The notes: generated by a model from the letters alone, not told the origin. 49,236 nucleotides of DNA from Actinobacteria bacterium 69-20 (GCA_001897425.1 MKSW01000003.1:327661-376896); one strand, 5' to 3'; numbered from the stretch's first letter, positions 36,557 through 46,045 are shown. Made by a program: numbers and translations.

Positions 36557-37369
36557 ATGCACGAGTACCGGTTCGACAGGGATACCGCCGTGGCGCCGAT
36601 CGACCGACGACGGGCCGCCGTCGAGTTGCACCCCGAGTGGAACGTCGACGGCCGGATTCTGAACGGCGGCTATCTGCAGGCGGTGGTACTGCGCGCCGCG
36701 GTCGCGGCGTGTCCGACCGCCGGGCAGCCGGTGGCGGTCTCCAGCCTCTTCGCGGCCGCGCCGACGCCTGGCCCGGCAGTCGTCGACGCCGAGGTGCTGC
36801 GCGCCGGACGCCGCGTCACGGCCGTCAGCGCGACGCTGCGCCAGGAGGATGCCGTCATCGCGAGCTCTCTCGTCACGGTCGCCGCGGACGGGGCGCTTCC
36901 GGCCGCCGACCGCGCTGCGGCCTCGCTGCCCATGCCGCCGGTGCCCCCGCCTGAGGCGTGCGTGCGGGTCGCGCCGGCGCACCTGCCCGGACCGCCAGGC
37001 CTGGCCGATCTGGTGGATTATGCCTTCGTGCCGGACAACTCCCGCTGGCTCTCCGGCGACACCTCCGGCGGTCCGCACATCCGGTGCTGGATGTCCTTCG
37101 CGGACGGTCGGCCGCTGGATCTGCTCGCGGCTCTCGCGATGGTCGACATGGCCCCGCCGGTCTGCTTCGCGCAGGGCAGGTTTGGTTGGGCCCCGACGCT
37201 GCAACTTCAGGTGGGTGTCTTCGCCCTGCCCATCCGGGGCCCCTTCCTGCTGGATCTGCGCGGCGAGCCATACGAAGGCGCGATCGTCGCCGAGGACGGA
37301 CTGCTCTGGGATTCCGATGGAACGCTCATCGCACGGTCCCGGCAGATCGCGCTCGCCCCCCGCGAGTGA
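36557..37369 (+). CDS. TesB-like acyl-CoA thioesterase (double hot-dog)
   Basis: The 270-residue protein appears to be a double hot-dog thioesterase. The N-terminal half has NVDGRILNGGYLQAVVLRAA, and the C-terminal half has GPHIRCWMSFADGRPLDLL, LAMVDMAPPV and a closing EDGLLWDSDGTLIARSRQIA strand. These match the TesB-like family that hydrolyses medium- or long-chain acyl-CoA. The start ATG at 36557 is chosen because the family begins shortly before the first hot-dog; the frame is open to 36365. It is divergent from the HNH gene. Confidence 0.85.
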   Translation: MHEYRFDRDTAVAPIDRRRAAVELHPEWNVDGRILNGGYLQAVVLRAAVAACPTAGQPVAVSSLFAAAPTPGPAVVDAEVLRAGRRVTAVSATLRQEDAVIASSLVTVAADGALPAADRAAASLPMPPVPPPEACVRVAPAHLPGPPGLADLVDYAFVPDNSRWLSGDTSGGPHIRCWMSFADGRPLDLLAALAMVDMAPPVCFAQGRFGWAPTLQLQVGVFALPIRGPFLLDLRGEPYEGAIVAEDGLLWDSDGTLIARSRQIALAPRE

Positions 37370-37417
37370 CCGGCTGATCGACAGGACAGCGACGGTTCCG
37401 TCGGGCAGGATAAGGCG

Positions 37418-39841
37418 ATGAATTCCGCCCCGCGCCTCGACCGCTCACCGGCTCGGCTCTTGGGCGGTCTCTTGGCGCTCGCAGCGCTCACCGCTCTGAC
37501 CATCGCCAGCGTCCTGTCGCTGATGCCGCCCGCGCCGAAGGCCGCGGACGCGCCGATGACGGAGTTCAGCGCGGCGCGCGCCTTCGCCCACGTGCAAACC
37601 ATCGGCCAACAGGTGCACGTGACCGGTAGTGCGGCGGCGGCGCAGGTGCGCGAGCACATCGTCACCACCCTGGACGATCTCGGTTACCATCCGCAGGTTC
37701 GGGAGGGCATTGGTGAGACGGATGCCCTCGGTGGCCCGGCGGTCGCGCACGTGCAAAACGTGGTGGCCGAAATCCCGGGCACCGCGTCGACGGGGCGGCT
37801 GATCCTGATGGCGCACTACGACTCGGTGCAGGTGTCCTACGGCGCGAACGACGACGGCTCCGGTGTCGCAACGCTTCTCGAAACGGCCCGGGCGCTCGCC
37901 GCGGGGGCGCGGCTCAAGAACGACGTCATCCTGCTGTTCACGGACGCGGAGGAGGCGTGTCTCTGCGGCGCGGAATCATTCGTCCACTCCGATCCGCTCG
38001 GAGCCGACGGCGGGGTGGTGCTCAACTTCGAGTCGCGAGGCGCCAACGGGCCGTCGATCATGTTCGAGACCGCCGCCGGCAACGCGAATCTCATTGACGA
38101 GTACGCGAGCGCCGTGCCGTATCCGGTCGCCACCTCGATGGCCGTCGAGGTGTACCGGATCCTGCCCAACGACACCGATTTCACGCCGTTCCGGCTGTCC
38201 GGCCGGTTCACCGGGCTGAACAGCGCGTACATCGACGGTTCGGCGGTCTACCACTCACCGGAAGACCGTCCCGAATACATGGATCGCGGCACCCTGCAGG
38301 CGCAGGGTTCCAACGCGCTCGCCCTCACGCGGCAACTCGGCGACGCCGACCTCCCATCGCTTGCCCGCCCGGCGAGTCACGATGCGACGTATTTTCCGGT
38401 ACTGGGCACACTGATCCACTACCCGGGCACCTTGGTGTGGCCGCTCGCCGTCCTCGGCCTGGTGGCGGTGATCGGTCTGGCCGCGGTGGTCCGCCGCCGC
38501 GCTCGTGTCGGTTGGGGCCGATTGGCCGCGGGTTTCGGGTTGATGGCTGTGCCACTTGTGGGTTCCGCCGTCGTAGCCCAACTTTTCTGGATGCTGCTGG
38601 TCGCCATCCGGCCGGCCTATGCGCCGATGATCGATCCGTGGCGACCGACCTGGTTCCGGTTCGCCGTGGTCGCACTGGTCGCGGTCGTAGTGTTCGGTTG
38701 GTATGCGTTGTGGCGCAAGCGTTTCACGCCATGGCGCCTCGCCGTCGGAGGGCTGGCGTGGCTGGGGGTGATCGGGATCGTCATGGCTGCGGCGACACCC
38801 GGTGGCTCGTATCTTGCGAGCCTCCCGGCGTTGGCCGGCGCGATCGCGGGAATCGTCGCGGTTGCGTCGCGACGGTGGTGGGTGCGCCTGACGGCGATGA
38901 CGGTGTCCGGGGCGATAGCCGTCCTGATCCTCGCGCCCACCGTGCTGCTCTTCTTCCCGGCGCTGGGGCTCGCCACCGGAGCGGCCCCTGCACTGATGGC
39001 AGTGATGCTCGGTCTCGCGCTGCTGCCGGTGATCGAATACCTGCATCCAGCGCTCCGCGACGAGTCGACCACGGCCGATGCCGTCGAATCAGGCGGCGCC
39101 TCAAACCCGGTCGACCTCTCCGGCGCGGCCGGGACCTCCGATTCGGCCGCTGCGCGCACGCCGCGTCCGCGCCGCCTCAGCGCCGCCGCGACGACGCTGG
39201 TGGCAGCGGTGCTTGCCGTCGCCTGTACCGGAATCGGCCTGGCCACGGACACTTTCGACGCGCGTCATCCTGAACCTACGCAGCTCATGTACGCGCTGGA
39301 CGCCGACTCGGGGCAGGCGTTCTGGGCCAGCCAACAGTCGCACCCCGCCGGCTACCTGAAGCACTACCTCACCGGTACCCGGGATCTGTCCGCCCAGTTC
39401 CCGGTACTGTGGGGCGGCACTGCGTCGGGGCCCGCTACGGCCGCGGACCTGCCGGCGCCGGACGTTACGGTGGAGTCCTCGACCGAGCACGGCGCGACGC
39501 GAACAGTGACATTCAAGGTCCGGTCGCTGCGCGAGGCACGTCTGATCAATCTCTACGCGCCGGATATCACCGTGGTCGGGGCATCCGTGCGGGCGGGGAG
39601 CGTAAGCCGGGACTTGCCGGTCGACGCGCATAGGTTCTACCTGCTCTTCCACGCGCCACCCGCGGACGGCATCACCGTCACACTCGAGATCACGGGCAGC
39701 GGCCCGGCCACGATCCGCGTGATGGACGGGTCGGACGGCCTGAACGGACTGCCCGGTTTCGTGCCGCGACCGTCCGGTGTGGGGGTGCAGGGCTCGCACA
39801 CCTCGGAACTGGTGCTGGTGGCACGCACCACCACCGTGTGA
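37418..39841 (+). CDS. Membrane-anchored M28 family zinc peptidase
   Basis: The 807-residue protein has an N-terminal membrane segment (about 15-36), then an M28 aminopeptidase domain with likely zinc ligands H133 (MAHYDSV), D145 (GANDDGSG), E178/E179 (DAEEA), E205 and H279 (VYHSPED). About eight or nine membrane segments follow (about 325-620), and an extracellular beta-rich domain (about 640-807). This is the architecture of large M28 exporters-facing peptidases related to the Fxna/vacuolar type. The catalytic domain should lie outside the membrane. The 48-base gap after the thioesterase may allow cotranscription. Confidence 0.9.
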   Translation: MNSAPRLDRSPARLLGGLLALAALTALTIASVLSLMPPAPKAADAPMTEFSAARAFAHVQTIGQQVHVTGSAAAAQVREHIVTTLDDLGYHPQVREGIGETDALGGPAVAHVQNVVAEIPGTASTGRLILMAHYDSVQVSYGANDDGSGVATLLETARALAAGARLKNDVILLFTDAEEACLCGAESFVHSDPLGADGGVVLNFESRGANGPSIMFETAAGNANLIDEYASAVPYPVATSMAVEVYRILPNDTDFTPFRLSGRFTGLNSAYIDGSAVYHSPEDRPEYMDRGTLQAQGSNALALTRQLGDADLPSLARPASHDATYFPVLGTLIHYPGTLVWPLAVLGLVAVIGLAAVVRRRARVGWGRLAAGFGLMAVPLVGSAVVAQLFWMLLVAIRPAYAPMIDPWRPTWFRFAVVALVAVVVFGWYALWRKRFTPWRLAVGGLAWLGVIGIVMAAATPGGSYLASLPALAGAIAGIVAVASRRWWVRLTAMTVSGAIAVLILAPTVLLFFPALGLATGAAPALMAVMLGLALLPVIEYLHPALRDESTTADAVESGGASNPVDLSGAAGTSDSAAARTPRPRRLSAAATTLVAAVLAVACTGIGLATDTFDARHPEPTQLMYALDADSGQAFWASQQSHPAGYLKHYLTGTRDLSAQFPVLWGGTASGPATAADLPAPDVTVESSTEHGATRTVTFKVRSLREARLINLYAPDITVVGASVRAGSVSRDLPVDAHRFYLLFHAPPADGITVTLEITGSGPATIRVMDGSDGLNGLPGFVPRPSGVGVQGSHTSELVLVARTTTV

Positions 39842-39876
39842 TCGCGCGGCGCCCGGCCCGAAGGGAGAATAGGCCG

Positions 39877-40692
39877 GTGCCCGATCTCGTCACCAGCTTC
39901 GCGAACCCGATCGTCAAGAGGTACCGGGCGCTCGCCGCCCGCAAGGTGCGCCGGCGCGAAAGCTGTTTCGTGGTTGAGGGTTTGCAACCGGTGTGGCGGG
40001 CGGTGGCCTCGCCCTGGGATATCGACACGTTGATCGTCGCGCCGGATCTGCTCACCAACGAGGCGGCCCGGCGGATGGTCGACGGGCAGCGGGAAGCAGG
40101 GTGCCCGGTGCTGTCGGTGAGCCGTGAGGTCTTCGCGCATCTCTCGGATCGGGACGGTCCGGCGGGGCTCGCCGCGATCGTCCGCGGTTCGGTCGACGGC
40201 GTGGAGCGGTTCCGGCCACCGTCTGGCCGACCGGTGGTCGCGCTGCATCAGGTCGGCAATCCCGGGAACATTGGCGCGATCCTGCGCTCCGCCGACGCGG
40301 CGGGCGCCGGTGGCGTGATGCTCGTCGGGGCCTGCGCCGACCCGCTGGCGCCTGCCGCGGTGAAGGCGTCGATGGGGTCGGTATTCGCCGTGCCCATGGC
40401 GCATGCCGAGTCAGTGGACGACCTGTTCGGCTGGTCCGAGTCACACTCACGGCCGGTGGTCGCGGTGACCGGAAACACCCGAAACTCCTTGTGGCGCACC
40501 GCCGTAGACGCTCGATCCGTCCTGCTGTTCGGCAGCGAGGGCGACGGACTGCCCGCGGACCTGGTGGCGCGGTGCGCCGCATCGGTCGCGATTCCGATGG
40601 AGGGTACGGCTGAATCGCTGAACCTGGCCACTGCCGCGTCCGTCGCGTTGTTCGAGCTGGCACGCCGCCGCGACCAGAAGGATCGAGTATGA
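39877..40692 (+). CDS. TrmH/SpoU-family RNA 2'-O-methyltransferase
   Basis: A 271-residue SPOUT methyltransferase. The N-terminal substrate domain contains NPIVKRYRALAARKVRRRES and CFVVEGLQPV; the knotted SAM-binding domain has motif 1 QVGNPGNIGAILRSADAAG, motif 2 LLFGSEGDGLP and motif 3 IPMEGTAESLNLATAAS. Such enzymes methylate rRNA (for example 23S) or tRNA ribose; the target is not known. GTG at 39877 has AAGGGAG 9 bases upstream and matches the family's N terminus. The frame upstream to 39838 is not family-like. It overlaps the beta-mannosidase gene by 4 bases. Confidence 0.9.
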   Translation: MPDLVTSFANPIVKRYRALAARKVRRRESCFVVEGLQPVWRAVASPWDIDTLIVAPDLLTNEAARRMVDGQREAGCPVLSVSREVFAHLSDRDGPAGLAAIVRGSVDGVERFRPPSGRPVVALHQVGNPGNIGAILRSADAAGAGGVMLVGACADPLAPAAVKASMGSVFAVPMAHAESVDDLFGWSESHSRPVVAVTGNTRNSLWRTAVDARSVLLFGSEGDGLPADLVARCAASVAIPMEGTAESLNLATAASVALFELARRRDQKDRV

Positions 40693-43211
40693 CGACGTTC
40701 GTGGCCACACCCATCACGGAGCCCGGACCTCTCCTGCGCCGCCCGGTGACCGACGGTTGGACAGTTCGTGTCGACCCGGACGGCCCGACGGCCGTACCCG
40801 CGGAGGCGAGAGCCGTTCAGGGACAGGTGATTCCCGCCGCGGTCCCGGGTGCCGTGCACGACGACCTGCAGCGGGCGGGGCTCATCGCCGACCCGTTCGT
40901 CGACGACGGCGAGGATGTGGCGGCATGGGTCAGCCGCACCGACTGGCTGTTCGAGACACGACTCCCCGCAGTCGATGTCGCGCCAGGCGAACGCGTGAGC
41001 CTGGTCTTCGACGGCCTCGACACGGCGGCGCGCGTCGTTCTGGGCGGAGTGGAACTCGGCACGTCGCGGAACATGCACCGCAGCTACCGGTACGACATGA
41101 CAGATCTGGTGCGCTCCGACAATCGTGATCTGGCAGTCTATCTCACGTCCGCCTACACGGAAGCGGAATCGGTGCGGGCCGCCGTCGGCCCGCGGCCGAA
41201 CGCCTACCCGGAGCCGTTCAACTTCATTCGCAAGATGGCGTGCAGCTTCGGGTGGGACTGGGGGATCACGCTCGTCGGAGCCGGCATTTGGCGCCCCGTG
41301 CGGCTCGAAACCTGGTCCGTAGCAAGGCTCTCCGGCCTGCGCGCGTTCGCGGATGTCGACGGCGGAGACGGCACGCTTCGGCTGCTGCTGGATATCGAGC
41401 GTGCGCCCGGCGGCGTCGGCGCGAAGCTATCCGTCGATGTGTTCCTGGATGAGATGTCCGTTGCGACAGCCGCTCTCGCGCCCGGCGATACGACAGTCGA
41501 ACTGACGGTCAGGGTTCCGAATGTGCGGCTCTGGAATCCGGTGGGGCACGGGTCGTCCGAGCTGTACCGGCTGCACGTTCGGCTGCGCCGGGCCGACGGG
41601 GCCCTGCTGGACAGCGCCGAGCGCCGCGTGGGATTCCGTCATCTCCGCTTGGAGCGCACGCCGGATCCGGTCGGCACGTCGTTCACATTCCGGGTGAACG
41701 ATGTGCCGTTGTTCGTCAAGGGGGTCAACTGGATCCCGCCGGACATCCTGCCCGGCCGCATGTCTCGGGACCACTACGCAATGCTGCTGCGCGCCGCGGT
41801 CGACGCGAACGTCAACTTGATCCGGGTGTGGGGCGGCGGCGTCTACGAATCCGATGACTTCTACGACCTCGCCGATGAGCTCGGACTCATGGTGTGGCAA
41901 GACTTTCCGTTCGCCTGCGCCGCGTACCCGGAGAACGAGCCGCTGCTCGGCGAGGTGCGCGCCGAGGCGGAAGAGAACGTGGTACGCCTCGCCTCCCACC
42001 CCTCGCTGGTGCTCTGGAACGGCAACAACGAGTGCCAGTGGCTGCGTCTCGCGGAGGACTGGGCGAGCCAGCCCGGCGGCGACAAGCCTTGGGGGGAACG
42101 GTATTACGCGGAGATACTGCCGGAGATCGTCGCGCGCCTCGATCCCTCCCGGCCCTACACGGCAGGCAGCCCCTGGTCCGGCTCGCCCACGCGCTACCCG
42201 AACGACCCGGCGCACGGGACCTTCCATTCCTGGGACGTGTGGAATCGCGAGGATTACGCCCGCTACCGGGATACGGTGCCCCGGTTCGTCTCGGAGTTCG
42301 GCTGGCAGGCGCCGCCCGCCTGGCAGACGCTGCGCGACGCGGTGAGCGACAATCCGTTGACGCCAACCTCTCCCGGCGTACTTCGGCACCAGAAGGCGAC
42401 CGGTGGCATGGCAAAGCTGCGCCGGGGGCTCGCGCCGCACGCGGATGTTCCGGACGACTTCGACGCGTGGCACTTCCTGATGCAATGGAACCAGGTGCGG
42501 GCGATCGAAACCGGGGTGATGCACTGGCGATCGCACTGGCCGCATACCGCCGGAACGATCCTGTGGCAGCTCAACGACCTGTGGCCGGTGATCTCGTGGT
42601 CGGCCATCGACGGTGCCGGGCGACCGAAGCCGCTCTACCACGCGCTCCGCGAGATGTATGCGCCGCGGGCGCTCACTATCCAGCCGTACGGTGCCGGGCT
42701 GGTGCTCTGCGCGTTGAACGACTCGCCGGATCCGTGGGTGGGGGAGGCGGTGGTGCGGCGGGTGTCCGACGCCGGCGTGGACCAGGCGCGTCGCATTCTG
42801 CCGATTCGGGTTGCTCCGCGCAGCGTCGCCCGGCTCCCGATCCCGCCAGAGGTCACGGAGTTCGCGGACCCACGGTCCGAGGTGCTGGTCGCCGAGCTGA
42901 GTGGCCTGCGGACGCTCTGGTATAGGCGCGAGCCGAAGGACACGGACTTCGTCGGCGCGCCGCCCCGGATCAATGCTCGTCCCGTGCCCGGCGGACTCGC
43001 CGTGGACGTGACCGCGACGACGCTGCTGCGCGACTTCCTGATCCAGCCGGACCGCATCCACCCACATGCCGTCGCAGACCGCGGCTTCCTGACGCTGCTA
43101 CCCGGTGAATCCGCAACGGTGACCATCACCTGCCAGGAGCCGCTTGGCCCCGACGCCGTTGACACGCCGTGGGCGGCGGCCTATCTGGACGCGGTGATCC
43201 ACCCGGCCTGA
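40689..43211 (+). CDS. Glycoside hydrolase family 2 beta-mannosidase
   Basis: Removes terminal beta-mannose from mannans or N-glycan cores. The 840-residue enzyme has the N-terminal jelly roll (AFNFIRKMACSFGWDWG-type segment), the TIM barrel with acid/base E448 in LWNGNNECQW and nucleophile E536 in FVSEFGWQ, and C-terminal beta domains. No signal peptide is seen, so it acts in the cytoplasm on imported oligosaccharides. ATG overlaps the methyltransferase stop by 4 bases (ATGA), an unusual partner. No mannose transporter is adjacent. Confidence 0.93.
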   Translation: MTTFVATPITEPGPLLRRPVTDGWTVRVDPDGPTAVPAEARAVQGQVIPAAVPGAVHDDLQRAGLIADPFVDDGEDVAAWVSRTDWLFETRLPAVDVAPGERVSLVFDGLDTAARVVLGGVELGTSRNMHRSYRYDMTDLVRSDNRDLAVYLTSAYTEAESVRAAVGPRPNAYPEPFNFIRKMACSFGWDWGITLVGAGIWRPVRLETWSVARLSGLRAFADVDGGDGTLRLLLDIERAPGGVGAKLSVDVFLDEMSVATAALAPGDTTVELTVRVPNVRLWNPVGHGSSELYRLHVRLRRADGALLDSAERRVGFRHLRLERTPDPVGTSFTFRVNDVPLFVKGVNWIPPDILPGRMSRDHYAMLLRAAVDANVNLIRVWGGGVYESDDFYDLADELGLMVWQDFPFACAAYPENEPLLGEVRAEAEENVVRLASHPSLVLWNGNNECQWLRLAEDWASQPGGDKPWGERYYAEILPEIVARLDPSRPYTAGSPWSGSPTRYPNDPAHGTFHSWDVWNREDYARYRDTVPRFVSEFGWQAPPAWQTLRDAVSDNPLTPTSPGVLRHQKATGGMAKLRRGLAPHADVPDDFDAWHFLMQWNQVRAIETGVMHWRSHWPHTAGTILWQLNDLWPVISWSAIDGAGRPKPLYHALREMYAPRALTIQPYGAGLVLCALNDSPDPWVGEAVVRRVSDAGVDQARRILPIRVAPRSVARLPIPPEVTEFADPRSEVLVAELSGLRTLWYRREPKDTDFVGAPPRINARPVPGGLAVDVTATTLLRDFLIQPDRIHPHAVADRGFLTLLPGESATVTITCQEPLGPDAVDTPWAAAYLDAVIHPA

Positions 43212-43274
43212 TGTATCTGCGGTGGCGATCCCGTACGCGGAATTCCGATGCTGAGTGCGTCGCCTGCCCGCCCC

Positions 43275-43304
43275 TTGACTTCAAGTACTTGAAGTTCGCA
43301 CAGT
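43275..43304 (+). promoter_or_regulatory. MerR-type promoter and 18-bp perfect palindromic operator
   Basis: ACTTCAAGTACTTGAAGT (43278-43295) is a perfect 18-bp dyad. It begins inside the -35 element TTGACT (43275-43280), and a weak -10, CACAGT (43299-43304), follows an 18-base spacer. An overlong spacer occupied by a dyad is the signature of MerR-regulated promoters. The predicted start of transcription falls at about the GTG at 43312, suggesting a leaderless mRNA. Confidence 0.75.
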
Positions 43305-43311
43305 GGATGGA

Positions 43312-43773
43312 GTGAGCACACGAACCACGCAGCGCAGTTACTCCATCAAGGAAGCGGCCGCCCTGACGGGTTTGCCTGCCAGCACACTGCGCTACTACGA
43401 ATCGATCGGTGTGATCGCACCCATCGGTCGAGATGAGAGCAGCGGACACCGGGTCTACACGAATGAAGATCTGGACCTGCTGACGTGGGTGGCATGTCTG
43501 AGCGCCACGGGTATGTCGGTGAGTGATATGCGACGCTACGTCGCCAACCGGGCGCTGGGTCGGGCCGCGGCGCAGCACCAACTCGAGCTGCTGGTCAAGC
43601 AGCAGGAGCAACTTGCGCTGGAAGCAGAGCTCGTCGCTCTGCGGCAACGATATGTCGCCTTGAAGATCGCCTATTGGCGGGCGGTCGGGGCTGGCGACGA
43701 TGCCCAGATCGAGCGGCTGTCGAACGAGGCGCGCGCTCTGGCCGACGAGCTCACCAAGGCCAAGAAGAACTAA
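43312..43773 (+). CDS. MerR-family transcriptional regulator
   Basis: The 153-residue product has an N-terminal MerR winged HTH (YSIKEAAALTGLPASTLRYYE and GHRVYTNEDLDLLTWV), a dimerising helix (about 80-125) and a short C-terminal tail without a Cys-rich effector site. This points to a redox- or drug-responsive subgroup and not a metal sensor. GTG at 43312 is preferred because the promoter places transcription start there; GTG at 43303 is the alternative and adds three residues. It probably controls itself and the cupin-dehydrogenase pair through the palindrome upstream. Confidence 0.9.
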   Translation: MSTRTTQRSYSIKEAAALTGLPASTLRYYESIGVIAPIGRDESSGHRVYTNEDLDLLTWVACLSATGMSVSDMRRYVANRALGRAAAQHQLELLVKQQEQLALEAELVALRQRYVALKIAYWRAVGAGDDAQIERLSNEARALADELTKAKKN

Positions 43774-43882
43774 CGGGCATGCCGCCCGCCGGTCGACCGA
43801 GGCGGAAGCCCGCGGGTCGGGCACATCCACCGTGCGAACACGTCCGCGATGCGAAGAGGAACCGTTGTAAGGAGAGAACATC

Positions 43883-44299
43883 ATGAAACAGATCAATCCA
43901 CGAACGTCGAAGGGGCCGGACGACTGGTTCACCGGCGATGTGCATCCCACGATCGTGCTGGCAGGGGAGGAGCCGTCCCGGGTCCGAATGGGATCGGTGC
44001 ATTTCGCGCCCGGTGCCCGCACGGCCTGGCACTCCCATGCGGTCGGGCAGTACCTGCACCTCGTCGAGGGCATCGCGGTGGTACAGGAACGGGGTGGCGA
44101 TGTCGTCACCCTGCGTCCGGGCGAAACGATCTACACGGCGCCAGGTATCGAGCACTGGCATGGTGCCAGCCCGGACAGTTTTATGGTGCATCTCGCTATC
44201 TGGGAAGCGCCCGGTGACGGCAGCGCGGAGACCACCTGGGGAGAGCACGTGACCGACGACGAGTATCGCCGGGCCGCAGATGCCAGGACGGGTGCGTGA
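43883..44299 (+). CDS. Small cupin-domain protein
   Basis: The 138-residue single cupin has metal-type ligands H50, H52 (AWHSHAVGQY), with a Gln/Tyr after them, and H91/H93 in the second motif (GIEHWHGA). This is the size and motif set of small cupins of the carboxymuconolactone/quercetinase-like type that accompany alcohol or quinone reductases downstream of MerR regulators. AAGGAGAG lies 9 bases before the ATG. Its stop overlaps the dehydrogenase ATG by one base. Reaction unknown; isomerase or dioxygenase are possible. Confidence 0.88.
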   Translation: MKQINPRTSKGPDDWFTGDVHPTIVLAGEEPSRVRMGSVHFAPGARTAWHSHAVGQYLHLVEGIAVVQERGGDVVTLRPGETIYTAPGIEHWHGASPDSFMVHLAIWEAPGDGSAETTWGEHVTDDEYRRAADARTGA

Positions 44300-45321
44300 T
44301 GCGGGGCGTCGTCATGTACGCGCCAGGGGACGTCCGGGTGGAAGACGTGCCCGACGCGACGATCATCGAGCCGACCGATGCCGTCATCCGCGTCAGCGCT
44401 ACGTGTATCTGCGGGTCCGACCTATGGCCGTACCGCGGCGTTCAACACGTGCGTGGACCCAGCCCGATGGGGCATGAGTACATCGGAGTGGTCGAACAGA
44501 TCGGCGGGGAGGTCCGCGACATCAAGGTCGGGGATCTCGTTGTCGGCTCCTTCGTCGCCTCCGACAACACCTGCGAGATCTGCCGGGCCGGGTATCAGTC
44601 CCGCTGCATCCATCAGGTCATGATCGGCTCGATCGGCACCCAGGCCGAGCTGGCGCGAATTCCACTGGCCGACGGCACTCTGGTCCGGGTGCCCGGTGAA
44701 CCGACGGAGGCGCAGAAGGTCAGCCTGCTGGCCGCCTCGGATGTGCTGGGTACCGGCTGGTTCGCCGCCGTCGCGGCCGAGGTCGGACCGGGCAAAACCG
44801 TAGCCGTGGTCGGTGACGGAGCGGTCGGCCTGCTCGCAGCCCTGGCCGCCAAGCGGCTCGGCGCGGAACGCATCATCGCGATGAGCCGGCATGCCGACCG
44901 GCGGGCACTCGCGAAGACGTTCGGCGCCACCGACATCGTCGAAGAGCGCGGCGCCGACGGCATTGCCGCGATCAAGGAACTCACCGGCGGCTACGGCGCG
45001 CACTCCGTGATCGAGGCGGTCGGCACCCAGGAAGCGATGCTGCAGGCCATCGGCGCCACCCGGCCCGGCGGCCACGTCGGTTACGTCGGCGTTTCGCACG
45101 GTGTCGAACTGTCCGGGATGGACCTGTTCTTCGCCACCGTGCATCTGCACGGCGGCCCGGCACCGGTGCGCCGCTTCCTGCCCATGCTGATCGATCTGAT
45201 CATGACGGGCGAGATCAACCCCGGGGCCGTCTTCGACATGGCCCTGCCACTAGGCCGGGCTGACGACGGATACCGCGCCATGGATGAGCGCCGCGCCATC
45301 AAGGTGCTGCTCACCTTGTGA
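44299..45321 (+). CDS. Zinc-dependent alcohol dehydrogenase (MDR family)
   Basis: The 340-residue protein has catalytic zinc ligands in CICGSDLWPY and GHEYIG, a structural-zinc lobe TCEICRAGYQSRC that keeps three of the four usual Cys, and the Rossmann motif VVGDGAVGLLA. The N-terminal MRGVVMYAPGDVRVEDVP is typical. GTG at 44296 is an alternative start one codon earlier. It overlaps the cupin gene by one base, so the two are cotranslated. Probable function: NAD(P)-linked oxidation or reduction of an alcohol or aldehyde in a MerR-controlled detoxification unit. Confidence 0.92.
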   Translation: MRGVVMYAPGDVRVEDVPDATIIEPTDAVIRVSATCICGSDLWPYRGVQHVRGPSPMGHEYIGVVEQIGGEVRDIKVGDLVVGSFVASDNTCEICRAGYQSRCIHQVMIGSIGTQAELARIPLADGTLVRVPGEPTEAQKVSLLAASDVLGTGWFAAVAAEVGPGKTVAVVGDGAVGLLAALAAKRLGAERIIAMSRHADRRALAKTFGATDIVEERGADGIAAIKELTGGYGAHSVIEAVGTQEAMLQAIGATRPGGHVGYVGVSHGVELSGMDLFFATVHLHGGPAPVRRFLPMLIDLIMTGEINPGAVFDMALPLGRADDGYRAMDERRAIKVLLTL

Positions 45322-45333
45322 GCGCGCCTTCGA

Positions 45334-45349
45334 TTGAGCGTATGCTCAA
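45334..45349. promoter_or_regulatory. TetR-type palindromic operator
   Basis: TTGAGC-GTAT-GCTCAA is a 16-bp dyad, 33 bases before the TetR-family start. Its size, spacing and position fit autoregulation by the adjacent TetR protein. Confidence 0.75.
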
Positions 45350-45382
45350 ATCACGAGCCGGACCGGGCCAGGAGGTGCCACG

Positions 45383-46045
45383 ATGGTGACGAAGCCTCAC
45401 GCGGAGCGCACGACGGAATCCGCCGACCGGACCAGATCCGCTCTGATCGACGCGGCGGTCCGCGCGCTCGCTGAAGTCGGGTTCGCGAAGGCCAGCGCTC
45501 GTGAGATCGCCGGGCGCGCGGGCGTCAATCAGGCCCTGGTCTTCTACCACTTCGGCACCGTCGCCGACCTGCTGCTCGCCGCCCTCGACCAGGTGAGCAG
45601 TGCCCGCCTGCAGGCATACACGGAACTCATCGACGGGGCGGCCAGCCTGACCGCGCTGGTCGATTCCGCCGAGGCGATATTCGTCGCGGACCTCGACGCC
45701 GGCTATGTTGCGGTGCTTGTCGAGATGGTCAACGGTGCCCGCCCGGACCCCGATCTTTCCGAGCAAGTGGCCGCGCGGCTCCAGCCGTGGCTCAGCGTCG
45801 CGACCTCCGCGATCGAGCGTGTGCAGCGGCTCCTCCCGTTGCCCGCTCCGATTCCGAAGGCGGAAGCCGCGCACGCGGTGGTCGCCGGATTCCTCGGCCT
45901 GGAACTACTCGCCGAGTCCGGCGGCGGGCGGGACGCGACGCTCGCGCTGTTCGCGCGACTGCGCACCTGGGCGACGTGGGCGGACGCGCTCGCCACTCCG
46001 CGCCGAATCGTCTTCGGGACGGTGCATCGCCATGGGCAGCGGTAA
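45383..46045 (+). CDS. TetR-family transcriptional regulator
   Basis: The 220-residue product has an N-terminal TetR HTH (ALIDAAVRALAEVGFAKASAREIAGRAGVNQALVFYHFGTVADLLLAAL, seen in parts) and a helical ligand domain. AGGAGGTG lies 5 bases before the ATG. The 16-bp palindrome at 45334-45349 is its likely operator. The next gene, a four-helix membrane protein, overlaps it by 14 bases and may be the regulated function, for example efflux or membrane stress (inference). Confidence 0.92.
   Translation: MVTKPHAERTTESADRTRSALIDAAVRALAEVGFAKASAREIAGRAGVNQALVFYHFGTVADLLLAALDQVSSARLQAYTELIDGAASLTALVDSAEAIFVADLDAGYVAVLVEMVNGARPDPDLSEQVAARLQPWLSVATSAIERVQRLLPLPAPIPKAEAAHAVVAGFLGLELLAESGGGRDATLALFARLRTWATWADALATPRRIVFGTVHRHGQR

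Noticed and set aside
35603-37204. 533-residue minus-strand frame overlapping the HNH and thioesterase genes
   Set aside because: Shadow frame: it overlaps both supported genes and shows no domain.
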